Positions 48,430 through 59,071 of a DNA stretch of 64,000 nt are shown piece after piece; positions within the stretch are counted from its first letter, which is position 1, and each line of letters starts with the position of its first letter. The notes beneath the pieces are model-generated. The model worked only from the letters and a program-made list of their open reading frames with translations, was not told the origin of the DNA and did not search any database. Made by a program: the position numbers and the translations under genes. This stretch comes from Roseiarcus sp963835885. Lineage in GTDB: Bacteria; Pseudomonadota; Alphaproteobacteria; Rhizobiales; Beijerinckiaceae. The DNA lies in assembly GCA_963835885.1 (NCBI GenBank), contig CAWIHF010000020.1, forward strand, positions 62,001 through 126,000, written 5' to 3'.

Positions 48430-49601
48430 ATGCCAGACGTCAGAAAACGAACAGGCGCTAAAGGCGCTACATATCAAGTCAGGTATCCGACCAAGGGTAC
48501 AGGATCTGGCTACGCATACAAGTCATTCGATACCTTGAAGGAGGCACGGTATTTCTGCGCAGCATGAATTGCCAAATCTCCGTGCCTCGAAGAGCGCCGG
48601 GGTTCGGTCGGTCGAGCAAGCCATTCAAAAATGGCTGGACACGTGCGAATACGAAGGGCGTCAGGGCGCAGACCCGGTCTCACCGGCCACGCTCGAAGGC
48701 TACCGATACCGCGCGGAAATCATGCGGTCGTATTTCTGGGAAAAACCCCTTCACGAGCTGGAATCGCCCGATATCGTCGCGTTCCGATCCTGGCTGCTCA
48801 AGGAGTATAGCCGGGATCAGGCCAAGAAGGTCTTATCCTCGTTCCATTCTGCTTTGCTGGAGATGGTCACTCAAGGGGTTTTGGCGGTCGACCCAGCCGC
48901 CAATATCACCATCCAGCAATCGCGCTATCAGGAGCCCGTCCAGATACCCTCGGTCGCCGAGGTGAGGTCGATCCTTCAAGCCGCGGACCGCCTTGCGAAC
49001 CACAAGAATTTGCAGATTGCGCACGCGTGGGATCGCTATCGTCCAATGATCTATCTGGCCGCTGACTCAGGCATGCGGCCGCAGGAATATCTCGCGGTTC
49101 CTATAGCCGATCTTCTTGAGCAAGGTGTCAGCATCACCCAGGCGCTGGATCGTAGCAATCGCATCGGCCCGCCGAAATCGCGGGCAGCGCGACGCTATAT
49201 TCCGGTCGGCGGCGAAACCATAAAAATGGCGAGAGCCTATCTGGACGGCCAGGATGGGCCCAACCCCATGCAATTGCTTTTCCCGGGCGAGCGGGGCCAC
49301 TACCAGCGCTACAACAACTATCTACGCCGAGGCTGGCATACGTTGATGGAGAAGGCGGGGTTGATCCAGGAAACTGAGGTCGATGGACAGCGTGTTATTG
49401 AAAATATGTATACGCCCGTATTCTCTTCGCCATTTCTTCGCATCGATGTTGATAGCCCAGAACAAGGATCTAAAGACTATTCAAGAATGGATGGGCCACG
49501 AGGACGCGGCGATGACATTGAATGTCTATGGTCATTTGATCCGCCTTAAGCAGTCGGAGAAAATTGCGGAGCCTGCAGGCGTATTGTCAGCGGTTTTATA
49601 G
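48430..49601 (+). pseudogene. Tyrosine recombinase (phage-type integrase), two frame breaks
   Basis: The N-terminal arm-binding part begins at ATG 48430 (MPDVRKRTGAKGATYQVRYP) and changes frame near 48560. The core-binding domain is SVEQAIQKWLDTCEYEGRQG...SFHSALLEMVTQGVLAVDPA. The catalytic domain has AADSGMRPQEYLA (Arg), then after a second break near 49405 TPYSLRHFFASMLIAQN (Arg-His), WMGHEDAAMTLNVYGHLIRL (His and nucleophile Tyr). Joined, it is about 390 residues, full length. It ends 58 bases before a tRNA-Gly 3' fragment, the normal place for an island integrase next to its attachment site. Confidence 0.85.
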
Positions 49602-49658
49602 TTTGATGTGGCGAGTATGTGGCAACTGTTGGATAAGCCATTGATATTTAATACTATT

Positions 49659-49710
49659 ATACAGCTTCCCAAGCTGAATGTCGCGGGTTCGACCCCCGTC
49701 GCCCGCTCCA
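49659..49710 (+). pseudogene. tRNA-Gly(CCC) 3' part (attachment-site remnant)
   Basis: Plus strand: CAGCTTCCCAAGCTG is a complete anticodon arm with CCC, then GTCGCGGGTTCGACCCCCGT (T-arm) and CGCCCGCTCCA (acceptor with CCA). The 5' third (GCGGGCG acceptor strand and D-arm) is missing; the bases upstream are AT-rich and do not pair. It is the 3' copy left at one end of an element that entered a tRNA-Gly(CCC) gene. By the usual geometry the element lies to its left, toward the integrase. Confidence 0.75.
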
Positions 49711-50134
49711 CAAATAAATCAAAGACTTAAGCTTATAATTTTGCGATACGGAAAGCGCTTTTGAGGAATTCTTGCCACAAACACCCGTCCTCTGAAACCC
49801 GCAGAAATCCTCGATTGTCTGATCTGGTCCGTTTTGGTCTGTGGCGAGTTTGTGGCGAATCCGCAATCCAAATTGTCCGCTTAAATTCGCAGTAGACGGC
49901 AAGCGAGGATATGGCTTTAGCGGCTGAATCGTCCTTTCGAGGATGCCCTGGGTGGCGCACCTCGCCGAGGATAGAGCCCGTTGGCCAACGTGTCAGATCA
50001 TTTCGCAAGGAAGACAGCGATCGTCGGCAATCCGACGAGGGCATCGAGCCTTGATTCGCTCGCATGAGGAGCGAGCGCCGCGGGTCGCCTCGTTCCTTCG
50101 TCTCTGTAGGAATCCCTACGGATGAAAATAAATG
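49711..50134. other. Intergenic region between the integrase end and the restriction locus
   Basis: About 420 bases. It marks the change from the integrase remnant to the type I restriction locus. No gene is supported; the GC content is lower around 49720-49760. The promoter of the half-HsdS gene lies at the right end. Confidence 0.4.
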
Positions 50135-50164
50135 TTGACAAACTCTAAGGCGCGCATCTATATC
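50135..50164 (+). promoter_or_regulatory. Sigma-70-type promoter, probably leaderless start
   Basis: TTGACA at 50135-50140 is a perfect -35 box. TATATC at 50159-50164 is a good -10 box after an 18-base spacer. Transcription would begin at about 50170-50172, exactly where GTG 50171 opens the HsdS-like frame, so the message would have no leader. This places the translation start at 50171 rather than the ATG at 50132, which overlaps the promoter. Confidence 0.6.
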
Positions 50165-50170
50165 TGTAGC

Positions 50171-50847
50171 GTGACCTACAGCGACAAAACCACTCTCTCC
50201 ACGATCTGCGAAATCCGGAGCGGCTACACGGCCCGGACCGGGCTGAAGCCCGCCGCAAACGGCGGCGTACCCGCGATCCAGCTTCGTGATCTACAACGCG
50301 AAGAAGATTTCGATCCCATTTCGGCCTCGCTCTATCCGCTCGCGGGATCCCTCGATCGCTACTGGGCCAAGGCCGGTGACCTCCTGTTCCGCTCACGCGG
50401 CGAGCGGAACACCGCCGTGATTATTGACGCCCGCTCGACTACGCCCGCGGTCGCCATCCAGCCGCTTATCGTGCTGCGGCCAAATAAGAGCGTGATCGAT
50501 TCCCGATACCTGGCCTGGTTCATCAACCAGCCCGAAACGCAACGCTATTTTTGGGGCTGCGCCCAAGGCCAAAACCTCCGAATGATCCCCAAGGGCTGCC
50601 TGGACGATCTTGAGGTCCCATTACCCATTCGGAAGTGCAAAGGGTGATAGCCGAAATCGACACTCTCGCCCGGCGCGAACACGCGCTAGCCCATCAACTT
50701 GCGGACAGAAAATTCGAATTCACGAGCTTCGCCCTGCTCGCGCAGGCGCGAAAAGCCCGGCCCCACGGCAATGGAGCCGGGCGATTGGCTGCCCGTCAGA
50801 CCTCGAAACCCGGCGGGCATGTTGGAACGGACAAACTCAGGAGATGA
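50171..50847 (+). pseudogene. Single-domain HsdS-like specificity subunit, one frameshift
   Basis: The frame from GTG 50171 has one target-recognition domain: TICEIRSGYTARTGLKPAAN, GGVPAIQLRDLQ, RYWAKAGDLLFRSRGERNTA, YLAWFINQPETQRYFWGCAQ and LDDLEVPLPIRK. A break near 50638 moves the conserved helix into another frame: VQRVIAEIDTLARREHALAH then QLADRKFEFTSFALL. Full HsdS proteins have two such domains; this one has a single domain of about 220 residues and would act as a dimer or be a relic. It is separate from the second hsdS at 52.7 kb. Confidence 0.72.
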
Positions 50848-50849
50848 AC

Positions 50850-51155
50850 ATGTCCATCCAGATCGGAAACTACCATGCCGAAGGTCCCTTCGGCAACGTG
50901 AACGGGTTGTTGGCGCGTTCAGGGGTCTATGTGGTCCTCGGCCGCACTGGCCAGACTTCAAGCTGGAACGTGGTCGATATTGGCAAATCCGGCGACGTCC
51001 TGACCGCGTTGGCGCCCATGACCGGGCGTCAGAGTGGCAGCGGAGAGGGCACAGCTGAGCTGGCGGTCGCGGCTATCTATGCCGATGAGCATAACCGGAT
51101 GCTGATCGAACGGCAGCTCCGAGTGCAGTTCAACCCGCCCTGCGGAGTATACTGA
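50850..51155 (+). CDS. GIY-YIG-like small protein in the type I locus
   Basis: ATG 50850 has AGGAG seven bases upstream; ATG 50844 is too close to it. The 101-residue protein reads GLLARSGVYVVLGRTGQTSS, WNVVDIGKSGDVLTALAP, ELAVAAIYADEHNRMLIERQ and LRVQFNPPCGVY. GVY and DIG stand where GIY and YIG occur, and the later arginine, the glutamate of IERQ and the asparagine of FNPPC match the conserved R, E and N of the GIY-YIG nuclease fold. It may be a small nuclease or an inactive adaptor. Position between hsdS-like and hsdM suggests a part in the restriction locus. Confidence 0.55.
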   Translation: MSIQIGNYHAEGPFGNVNGLLARSGVYVVLGRTGQTSSWNVVDIGKSGDVLTALAPMTGRQSGSGEGTAELAVAAIYADEHNRMLIERQLRVQFNPPCGVY

Positions 51156-51163
51156 CCAAAGAT

Positions 51164-51194
51164 ATTGTGGACGGGCTAGGTTGGTCCGTCCACA
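51164..51194. promoter_or_regulatory. 10-bp inverted repeat upstream of hsdM
   Basis: TTGTGGACGG and CCGTCCACAA form a perfect palindrome with an 11-base spacer, 25 bases before the hsdM start. No T-run follows. The size and place suit an operator for a controller protein or an attenuating hairpin over the hsdM leader. Confidence 0.45.
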
Positions 51195-51219
51195 AACAAA
51201 CAACAGAAGGAAAAAGACG

Positions 51220-52762
51220 GTGAACGACAAACTTACCCAACAGGAAATCAACAATACGGCATGGGCGGCGTGCGACACATTCCGCGGCGTCGTCGATGCG
51301 ACGCAGTACAAGGACTACATCCTTGTGATGCTGTTTCTGAAGTATATTTCCGATCTTTGGAACGATCATTTCGAAAGCTACAAGAAGCAGTTCGGTGAAG
51401 ACGACGTGCGCATCCGCCGGCGCATGGAGCGCGAGCGCTTCAACTTGCCGAACGGCGCGAGCTTCTATGATCTGTATGAAAAGCGCAACGAAGCCAATAT
51501 CGGCGAGCTCATCAACATCGCGCTTGAGAAGATCGAAGACGCAAACCGCGGCAAGCTGGAAGGCGTCTTCCGCAACATTGACTTCAATTCCGAGTCCAAT
51601 CTTGGCCGCGCCAAGGATCGCAACCGCCGCCTCAAGAATCTGCTTGAAGACTTCAACAAGCCCGAATTGAATCTGCGTCCATCCCGCGTCACCGAGGACA
51701 TTATCGGTGAGTGTTACATCTACCTGATCTCGCGCTTTGCCTCTGATGCTGGGAAGAAGGCTGGCGAATTCTACACGCCAGCAGCGGTGTCAAAGCTGTT
51801 GGCTAAGCTGGCCGAACCAAAGGCGGGCAACACAATCTGTGATCCCGCCTGCGGTTCCGGCTCGCTGCTGGTCCGCGCCGCCGAAGAAGTCGGCTCCGAC
51901 AATTTCGCCCTCTACGGCCAGGAAGTGAACGGCGCGACCTGGGCGCTGGCCCGCATGAACATGTTCCTGCACTCCAAGGACGCCGCCCGCATCGAATGGT
52001 GCGACACGCTGAACAGCCCCGCGCTGATCGAGGGCGACCATCTGATGAAGTTCGATGTCGTGGTCGCCAATCCGCCCTTCTCGCTCGACAAATGGGGCGC
52101 GGAAGACGCCGAGCACGACCAGTATAGCCGCTTCTGGCGCGGCATCCCGCCCAAGTCCAAGGGCGATTACGCCTTCATCACCCACATGATCGAGATCGCC
52201 AAGCGCGAAAGCGGCCGCGTGGCTGTGATCGTGCCCCATGGCGTACTGTTCCGAGGCGGCGCCGAGGGGCAAATCCGCAAGGCGCTGATCGAGGAAAACT
52301 TGCTCGATGCCGTCGTCGGCTTGCCCGCCAACCTGTTTACGACGACCGGCATCCCGGTCGCGATCCTGGTCTTTGACCGCTCCCGCGAACAGGGCGGCGC
52401 AAATGAGAAGCGCAAGGATGTGCTGTTCATCGACGCGAGCAGGGAGTTCACGCCAGGCAAGACGCAGAACCTGCTGGATGACGGTCATATAGCGAAGATC
52501 GTCGAAACCTACCGAGCGCGCAAAGAGATCCGAAAGATTTTCTCACCGAGCCACGCTTGAGGAAATCAGGCAGAACGAGTTCAACCTGAACATCTCGCGC
52601 TATGTCGACACCTTCGAAACGGAGGAAGAAATAGACGTCGCCGCGCTCCAAAAGGAGATCAACACGATCGAAACCGAGCTTGCCGACGTGCGCGCGCGCA
52701 TGACGGGCCATCTGAAGGAGCTTGGCATCGATGTTAACAGAATCGCGCCCAATACCCATTGA
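51220..52762 (+). pseudogene. hsdM: Type I restriction-modification methyltransferase subunit, one frameshift
   Basis: GTG 51220 follows AGAAGG. The N-terminal helical domain (VNDKLTQQEINNTAWAACDT) precedes the N6-adenine methyltransferase core: GEFYTPAAVSKLLAKLA, SAM motif ICDPACGSGSLLVRAAEE and catalytic motif VVVANPPFSLDKWG (NPPF). Near 52530 the frame changes; the C-terminal coiled coil continues as TLEEIRQNEFNLNISRYVDT and ALQKEINTIETELADVRARM, ending at TGA 52760-52762. With one base corrected it is a full 513-residue HsdM. It methylates the host recognition site and is the core of the complex with HsdS and HsdR. Confidence 0.88.
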
Positions 52763-53955
52763 CTGGGAGCAACGTCGATATAGGACAGCTTTTTCAAGCT
52801 GACTAGTGGGACCACTAAACCTGATGACTTCACTACCGTGCCGGACGAAGCAAGACAGTTTCCTGTCTATGGCGGCAATGGCATCATGGGTTACTCCGCA
52901 CGATTCAATGTGGACGGAGAAAACATAGTAATTGGCCGAGTTGGCGCCAATTGCGGTTGTGTGCATCAAGTTACTGGTAGATGTTGGATTACTGACAACG
53001 CTCTTTTTACTTACCAAAGGAAATGCGCATTCAATACAAATTACCTTGCGAATCTACTCGAATTCCTCGAGCTTGCGAAGCTTCGTGGGCAGAGTGGTCA
53101 ACCGCTTGTCAGTCAAAGTCCAATTCATTCTCTGACCACACTGGTAGCACCCCTTTTAGAACAACGAAAGATCGCCGAAATCCTGCGGACTTGGGATAAG
53201 GCAATTGAAGCACTCGCTCGCGCCGTAGAATATAGGGAGCGTCTTCATGCCGCGCTAACGCATCAGCTAGTCTTCGGAAAGAAGCGTCTGGGGAATTTCA
53301 GGAAAGCACAGGACAAAAAGACCCATCAATGGTTTGACCTGCCGTTCGATTGGCAGGCGGAACCGATTGGAAAACTCGCGACAGAAATCTCCGAAAGGAA
53401 CAGCGACCACAGCGCTACTGAGGTCCTGTCCTGCTCCAAGTATGATGGGTTCGTTCGCTCGCTCGACTATTTCAAGAAGCAGGTCTTTAGTGGAGATTTG
53501 TCGGGATACAAGCTGATCTGGCGCGGAGATTTTGGTTTTCCGAGCAATCACGTCGAGGAAGGCTCAATCGGTCTACAAAATATGGTCGAGATTGGTCTTG
53601 TCAGCCCAATCTACACGATTTTCCGTTTCGATGCCAAGAAGATCGACAACGGTTATGCTTTCAGCGCACTTAAGACGAGTCTCTACCGTCACATTTTTGA
53701 GGTGAGCACGAGTTCCTCGGTAGATCGCCGCGGCAGCCTTCGCTGGAAGGAGTTTGCGAAGATCGAATTTCCGGTCCCGTCGCTTGCCGAGCAGCAGGCA
53801 ATCCATGCCGTGTTGATGGAAAGCCAACGCCTAATTGATCAGTTGAAGAAGGAACAAGAAATACTCATCCGACAAAAACGCGGCCTGATGCAAAAGCTTC
53901 TAACCGGAGAATGGCGGGTGCAAGGCGGAGCAGAGAGAGGGAATCGGCGGCATGA
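52731..53955 (+). pseudogene. hsdS: Type I restriction specificity subunit, frameshifted
   Basis: ATG 52731 lies inside the hsdM end (MLTESRPIPIDWEQRR). Near 52775 the frame changes to LFKLTSGTTKPDDFTTVPDE, FPVYGGNGIMGYSARFNVDG, then LVAPLLEQRKIAEILRTWDK (first conserved helix). The second domain follows: RNSDHSATEVLSCSKYDGFV, DLSGYKLIWRGDFGFPSNHV, EFPVPSLAEQQAIHAVLMES and KQKRGLMQKLLTGEW-like end. The last residues again change frame; in that frame the TGA at 53953-53955 overlaps the hsdR start. Two target-recognition domains set the bipartite DNA site. Confidence 0.85.
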
Positions 53956-56900
53956 CCTTCAACGCTGCCGAAAAATATCAATCGCAGATTCCGGCGATCC
54001 AGACGCTCATTGCATTCGGCTTCAAGCCCTTTCGCAGGCGCAGGCTGACAAGCTGCGAGGCAAGTCGCGCAATGTCGTTCTTGATGACGTTTTGGTCGAA
54101 CAGCTTCTGCGGATCAACCGCTTTACGTATCGCGGCAAGGAATATCCGTTCGACCTGGAAGATGCGCATGAGGCGCTGCGCCGTCTGAAGCCGACGCCGG
54201 ACAAGCTCAAGGGTCTGCGCGGTACGAACCAGGATATCTATGACCAACTCATCCTCGGGACCACGATCACCAAGGCGATCGAGGGCGACAGCAAGAGCTA
54301 TTCACTCCGCTATATCGATTGGGATAATCCGGCCAACAACGTCTTTCACGTCACGGCGGAGATGGTGGTTGAGCGCACGGCGAGCATTCAGACCCGCCGC
54401 TGCGACATCGTTTGCTTCGTCAACGGCGTTCCGTTCGCGGTGATCGAGAACAAGCGTCCAACCGAGTCACTTAAGAAAGCCGACAGCCAGCTCATCGGTT
54501 ATCAGAACGAAGACAACATCCCGCAGCTCTTCCACTACGCCCAAATCCTGCTGAGCATGAAGCGGCAGGAAGCGCGCTACGCAACGATCGGCACGCCGCG
54601 CAAGTTCTGGCAAATCTGGCGCGAGGAGGAAGATCGGGACGCGGATATCCTGGCCGCTATCAACCGGCCGCTGACCGAGGATGAAAAGCGCGCCGTATTT
54701 TCCGGCGATCTGGCCGACGCGAAGGGCGTTCTTCGACGAGCTGGCCGCTGTCGGGGAGCGGGCAATTTCCGAGCAGGATCGTCTGATCTATGCGCTCTGC
54801 CGTCCGGAACGGCTGCTCGATATGGTCCGCCGCTTCACGGTGTTCGACGGCGGCATCCGGAAAATCGCCCGGCATCAGCAATTCTTCGGCATTCGCAAGG
54901 CGGTCGAGCGTGTCAAGCAGTTCGACCTCGATGGAACGCGCAAGAGCGGCGTCATCTGGCACACCCAGGGTTCCGGTAAGTCCCTGACCATGGTGATGCT
55001 CGGCGCGGGCGCTTGCGCTTGATCGCGACATAAAAAATCCGCGCCTGATCATCGTCACCGACCGCGATGATCTCGACAAGCAGATCAAGGGGACATTCAA
55101 GTCGTGCGAGATGGAGCCAAAGCGCGCATCGACTGGAGCGGATCTAATCGATCTGATCGCCAACAAGATGCCACTGATTACGACGATCATCAACAAGTTC
55201 GATACGGCGATGAAGGCGTCGGACTATAAGGACGACGATACGAACCTGTTTGTGCTGGTCGATGAAAGCCACCGCAGCCAGACCGGGCCGATATGGCGGC
55301 CATGGCAAGTTTGCCATGCGGATGCGCCGCATCCTCCCGATGCGCTTGCTATATCGGATTCACCGGAACGCCGCTCCTCAAGAAGGAAAAGAATACGCTC
55401 TCCACCTTTGGCGGGCTGATTCACAAATACGCCATCGACGAGGCCGTCGCGGACGAAGCGGTTGTGCCGCTACTCTATGAAGGCCGCATGGTCGAGCAGC
55501 AGATCAGCGGCAGACGTAATCGATAGCTGGTTTGAGAAAATCAGCGAGGGACTGACCGACAAACAGAAGGCCGATCTCAAGCGCAAATTCTCGCGCATGG
55601 ATGCTTTGTCAAAGACCGGGCAGGCTATCCGCGCAAAGGGATTTGATATTTCGGAGCACTATCGGCGCTTCTGGCAGGGTACAGGATTCAAGGCCCAACT
55701 TGTAGCACCGTCCAAGGCCGCGGCGATCCGCTTCAAGGAAGTGCTCGATGACATCGGCCATGTGTCGAGCGAGATCATCATCTCGCCGCCGGATGACCAT
55801 GAGGGAAACGAGGAGGTCGATAAGGAATCGAAAGACCTGGTGCGGAAGTTCTGGGATTTGATGATGGCCAGGTACAAGACCGAGGCCGAATACAATCGCC
55901 AGATCATCGATGCTTTCAAGGGGCCCGACGGTCCGGAAATTCTCATTGTCGTGTCGAAGCTGCTAACCGGCTTTGATGCGCCACGAAACACCGTGCTTTA
56001 CGTCTGCAAGCATCTCAAGGAACATAACCTGCTGCAAGCGGTCGCGCGCGTAAATCGGCTGTTCGAGGAAGACGGCAAGGAAAAGCAATTCGGCTTCATC
56101 CTGGACTATGAGGGGTTGCTCGGCGAACTCGATAAGGCTCTGACGACCTACAGCGCTTTTGAAGGATTCGATCAAGGCGATCTTGTCGGCGCGCTTCACG
56201 ACATCCGTGAGGAAATTCGCAAGCTCCCCCAACTGCACAATCAGCTTTGGGACTTGTTCAAGAGCCGTCAAAAACAAGAAGGATATGGAGCAGTTCGAGC
56301 AGCTCCTTGCTGACGAAGCCAAGAGACAGGACTTCTACGCGCGCCTGCGTGCCTTTGCCCGATGCCTGCACATCGCGCTGTCCTCAGAGAAGCTCTACGA
56401 GGTCTTCAGCGATGAAAAGGTCGAGTCGTTCAAACAGGAATGGAAGCAATTCAGCGAGCTGAAGACGGTCTGTCCAAATTCGCTATCAGGAGATCGTCGA
56501 CCTCAAGGAGTTTGAGCCGAAAATTCAGCGTCTGCTGGATGACCACGTGATCGCCAAGCCGGCGACAACCGTTATCGAGGCGGTGAACATCAACGATCCG
56601 GACGCACTCAAGGCCGTCGTCAAGGAGGAGCACACTTCGGACGCCTCCAAGGCGGATCGAATCGCCAGCGCCACCAAGCGCACGATCACCGAGAAGATGG
56701 ACGAAGATCCGGCCTTCTACCGGCAGTTCTCCGAATTGCTGGAGGAAACGATCCGCGATTATCGCGAGAAGCGGATTTCTGAGCGTGATTACCTCGAACA
56801 ATATCGTCGATCTGGCGAGCCGCATGGCGCGCAAGGATCACGGGCGGCAGGTGCCGGAACGCATCAAGGGCGACGAAGATGCGCAGGCCGTGTTCGGCAT

Positions 56901-57168
56901 CGTCGAGCCTGTCCTGAAGGTCGCAGCCAACGGGAGTACCAGCGATGATGCCGCCGAGATTGCCCTGACGATCGTCGCCATCATTAAGAAGCACCACATC
57001 GTCGATGTCTGGTCGAACGAAGTTGCGCAAAACAACATGCGCAATGCGATTGACGACTATTTCTTCGATGTCGTGCGCGACGAGAAGGAAATCGACATTC
57101 CGCTCGAACAACTGGACGAGCTGGAACTGCAAATCATGGACGTCGCCCGGGCGAGGTTTCCCGGATGA
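53952..57168 (+). pseudogene. hsdR: Type I restriction endonuclease/translocase subunit, many frame breaks
   Basis: ATG 53952 overlaps the hsdS stop. Read across frames it gives a whole HsdR: MTFNAAEKYQSQIPAIQTLI; RRCDIVCFVNGVPFAVIENK (nuclease D...ExK); VIWHTQGSGKSLTMVML (Walker A); NLFVLVDESHRSQTG (DEAD-like box); YIGFTGTPLLKKEKNTLSTF; VVSKLLTGFDAPRNTVLYVC and LLQAVARVNRLFEEDGKEKQ (motifs V-VI); and the C-terminal HsdM-docking helices to DVARARFPG at 57168. I count about nine frame changes (near 54025, 54730, 55005, 55290, 55345, 55515, 56265, 56475, 56805). No in-frame nonsense codons interrupt the pieces. Confidence 0.85.
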
Positions 57169-57882
57169 ACATGGAAAGTCTCAATATCCCCTACGGTGAC
57201 GGCCAGATTGCCTTTCAATTGAAACGGCGTGATCGAAGGACTCTTGCGATTAGCGTCAACCCGGACGCGAGCGTTGAAGTTGTCGCCCCGATAGACGCGA
57301 CGCTGGACAAAGTTTTCGAGAAGGTGCGCAAGCGCGCATCCTGGATTCAAAGACAGCAGCGTTTCTTTACCCAGTTTCGGCCGCGGACGCCGGAACGGCA
57401 GTACGTGTCGGGCGAAACCCACCTCTATCTGGGCCGGCAGTACAAGCTTAAGGTCGTTGCAGATATACAGCAGCAAGTGAAGCTCTATCGTGGACGCCTG
57501 GTCGTTCAATCGCATAGGCCGTCAGCACGACGAAACGACGAAGTTACTGGTTGAGCAATGGTATCGGGAACGTGCGCACGCCAAGTTTCGCGAACGCTTG
57601 CTGGTGTGCCAGCAGCGATTTTCAAAGCCTGAGGATTTTAAGCCGGCGGGCCTGATTGTCATGCAGCTTCGGCAGCGGTGGGGATCAATGACGCCCACTG
57701 GCAAGCTGATCCTCAACCGCGCACTGATCCGAGCCTCGGTCGACGCGATCGATTACGTCATTACTCATGAGCTTTGTCACCTTCGGCACAAACATCATGG
57801 CCGCCCCTTTTTTGATCTGCTGGGCCGCGTGATGCCGGATTGGGAGAAGCGAAAACTCAAGCTCGAACGCCAACTGGCATAA
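57165..57882 (+). pseudogene. YgjP-like (DUF45) zinc metallopeptidase, one frameshift
   Basis: ATG 57165 overlaps the hsdR stop. The N-terminal part reads KRRDRRTLAISVNPDASVEV, FEKVRKRASWIQRQQRFFTQ, GETHLYLGRQYKLKVV. After a break near 57515 the second part has LRQRWGSMTPTGKLILNRAL and the zinc site YVITHELCHLRHKHHGRPFF (HELCH). Joined, the protein is about 238 residues, the family norm. Such M48-related proteins sit after hsdR in many type I loci and could process or regulate restriction proteins; their role is not established. Zinc ligands are intact. Confidence 0.82.
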
Positions 57883-57894
57883 AAGGCACAAGTC

Positions 57895-59071
57895 GTGGCG
57901 CGAAGGCTGGGGAATTCACTGGAAAAATGGGAAGTCGGCATCGTCAAGGCGATGCTGGCGAGAAAGTATGTGCCGCAGGATGTTCAGGCCTACTTTTCGC
58001 GCCCCACGCGGTCAATCAATCATGCCCGCATTTCCGAGATACGAGATGGAGCCAAGCACAAGGCCATCAAAGCCGCATCCGATGCGGAACTTGACGCCTT
58101 CCTTGAAGCCTGGCCTGACGTTGACCCAGGCACCGGCTTGCACCTCCGAGGGGACGAGTTGCTTGTCAAAGCCCGGGAAGCTATGATCGCGGCGGTTCAC
58201 ACTTTCAACGGTGCTGGACTTCAGTTCAGGGCCGAGCTTTTTCATCGTCACCAGCATCATCGCGTGGACGTATCTCCTGCACGCCTACTACAAAAGGGAG
58301 GGCATCGATTACCGGTATAAAAGGGGCGGCGTTGTTGAAAAGACCCCGAGCGGCGCCGAAAAATATTGGGAGTTGGGACAATGCCTCGCTCATGACAGGT
58401 GCCCGATTGGGAAAGGAGCCGTCAACAATTTGAAATTCCTGATCGAGATTCGGCATGAGATTGAACATCGTTCGACCAGTCGAATTGACGACGCCCTCAG
58501 TGCCAAGCTCCAGGCGTGCTGCATCAACTTCAACGACACTATCAAGGCGCTATTTGGCAAAGAGTTCGCACTCGAAAAGCGGCTGCCGATTGCCCTGCAA
58601 TTTGTGACGTTCGATGGCGCGCAGCGAGCCAGTCTGATCGGCGCGCATCTCCCGGCACACATCGCCGCCGCGATGGACAATTTTCACAACGGCCTCACCG
58701 AGGACGAGCAAAAAGACCCGAAATTCCGCTATCGGGTCGCCTTCGTCCCGAAGGTGACGGGCAAGGCATCAAAATCAGACCTTGCCGTCGAATTTATCAA
58801 ACCGGGTACGCCGGAAGCAGAGGCGGTCGAAAGGGTATTGCTCAAGGAAGTCGAGCGTCCAAAGCTCCTACCCTCCGAGATCGTGGCGAAAGTCAAGGCC
58901 ACAGGTTACCCGGCGTTCAACATGCACGACCACACCCTGCTCGCAAGACAGCTCGACGCGCGCAAGGCAGGCAAGGGCTACGGTGTTCAGGTCGCGAAGA
59001 CCTGGTACTGGTACGAGAACTGGCTTGAAAAGGTGATTGAGAAGCTAGCGGAAGGATGGACGCGGCCTTAG
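57895..59071 (+). pseudogene. DUF3644-domain protein, one frameshift
   Basis: GTG 57895 starts MARRLGNSLEKWEVGIVKAM, LARKYVPQDVQAYFSRPTRS, an N-terminal helix-turn-helix-like part. After a break near 58235 come WTYLLHAYYKREGIDYRYKR, GAVNNLKFLIEIRHEIEHRS (DUF3644, HEPN-like with R-x4-6-H), LPIALQFVTFDGAQRASLIG and the C-terminal EIVAKVKATGYPAFNMHDHT, RQLDARKAGKGYGVQV. The IRHEIEHR segment resembles the RNase motif R-x4-H of HEPN toxins. Genes of this type accompany restriction loci as possible abortive-infection modules. Joined length is about 390 residues. Confidence 0.78.
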
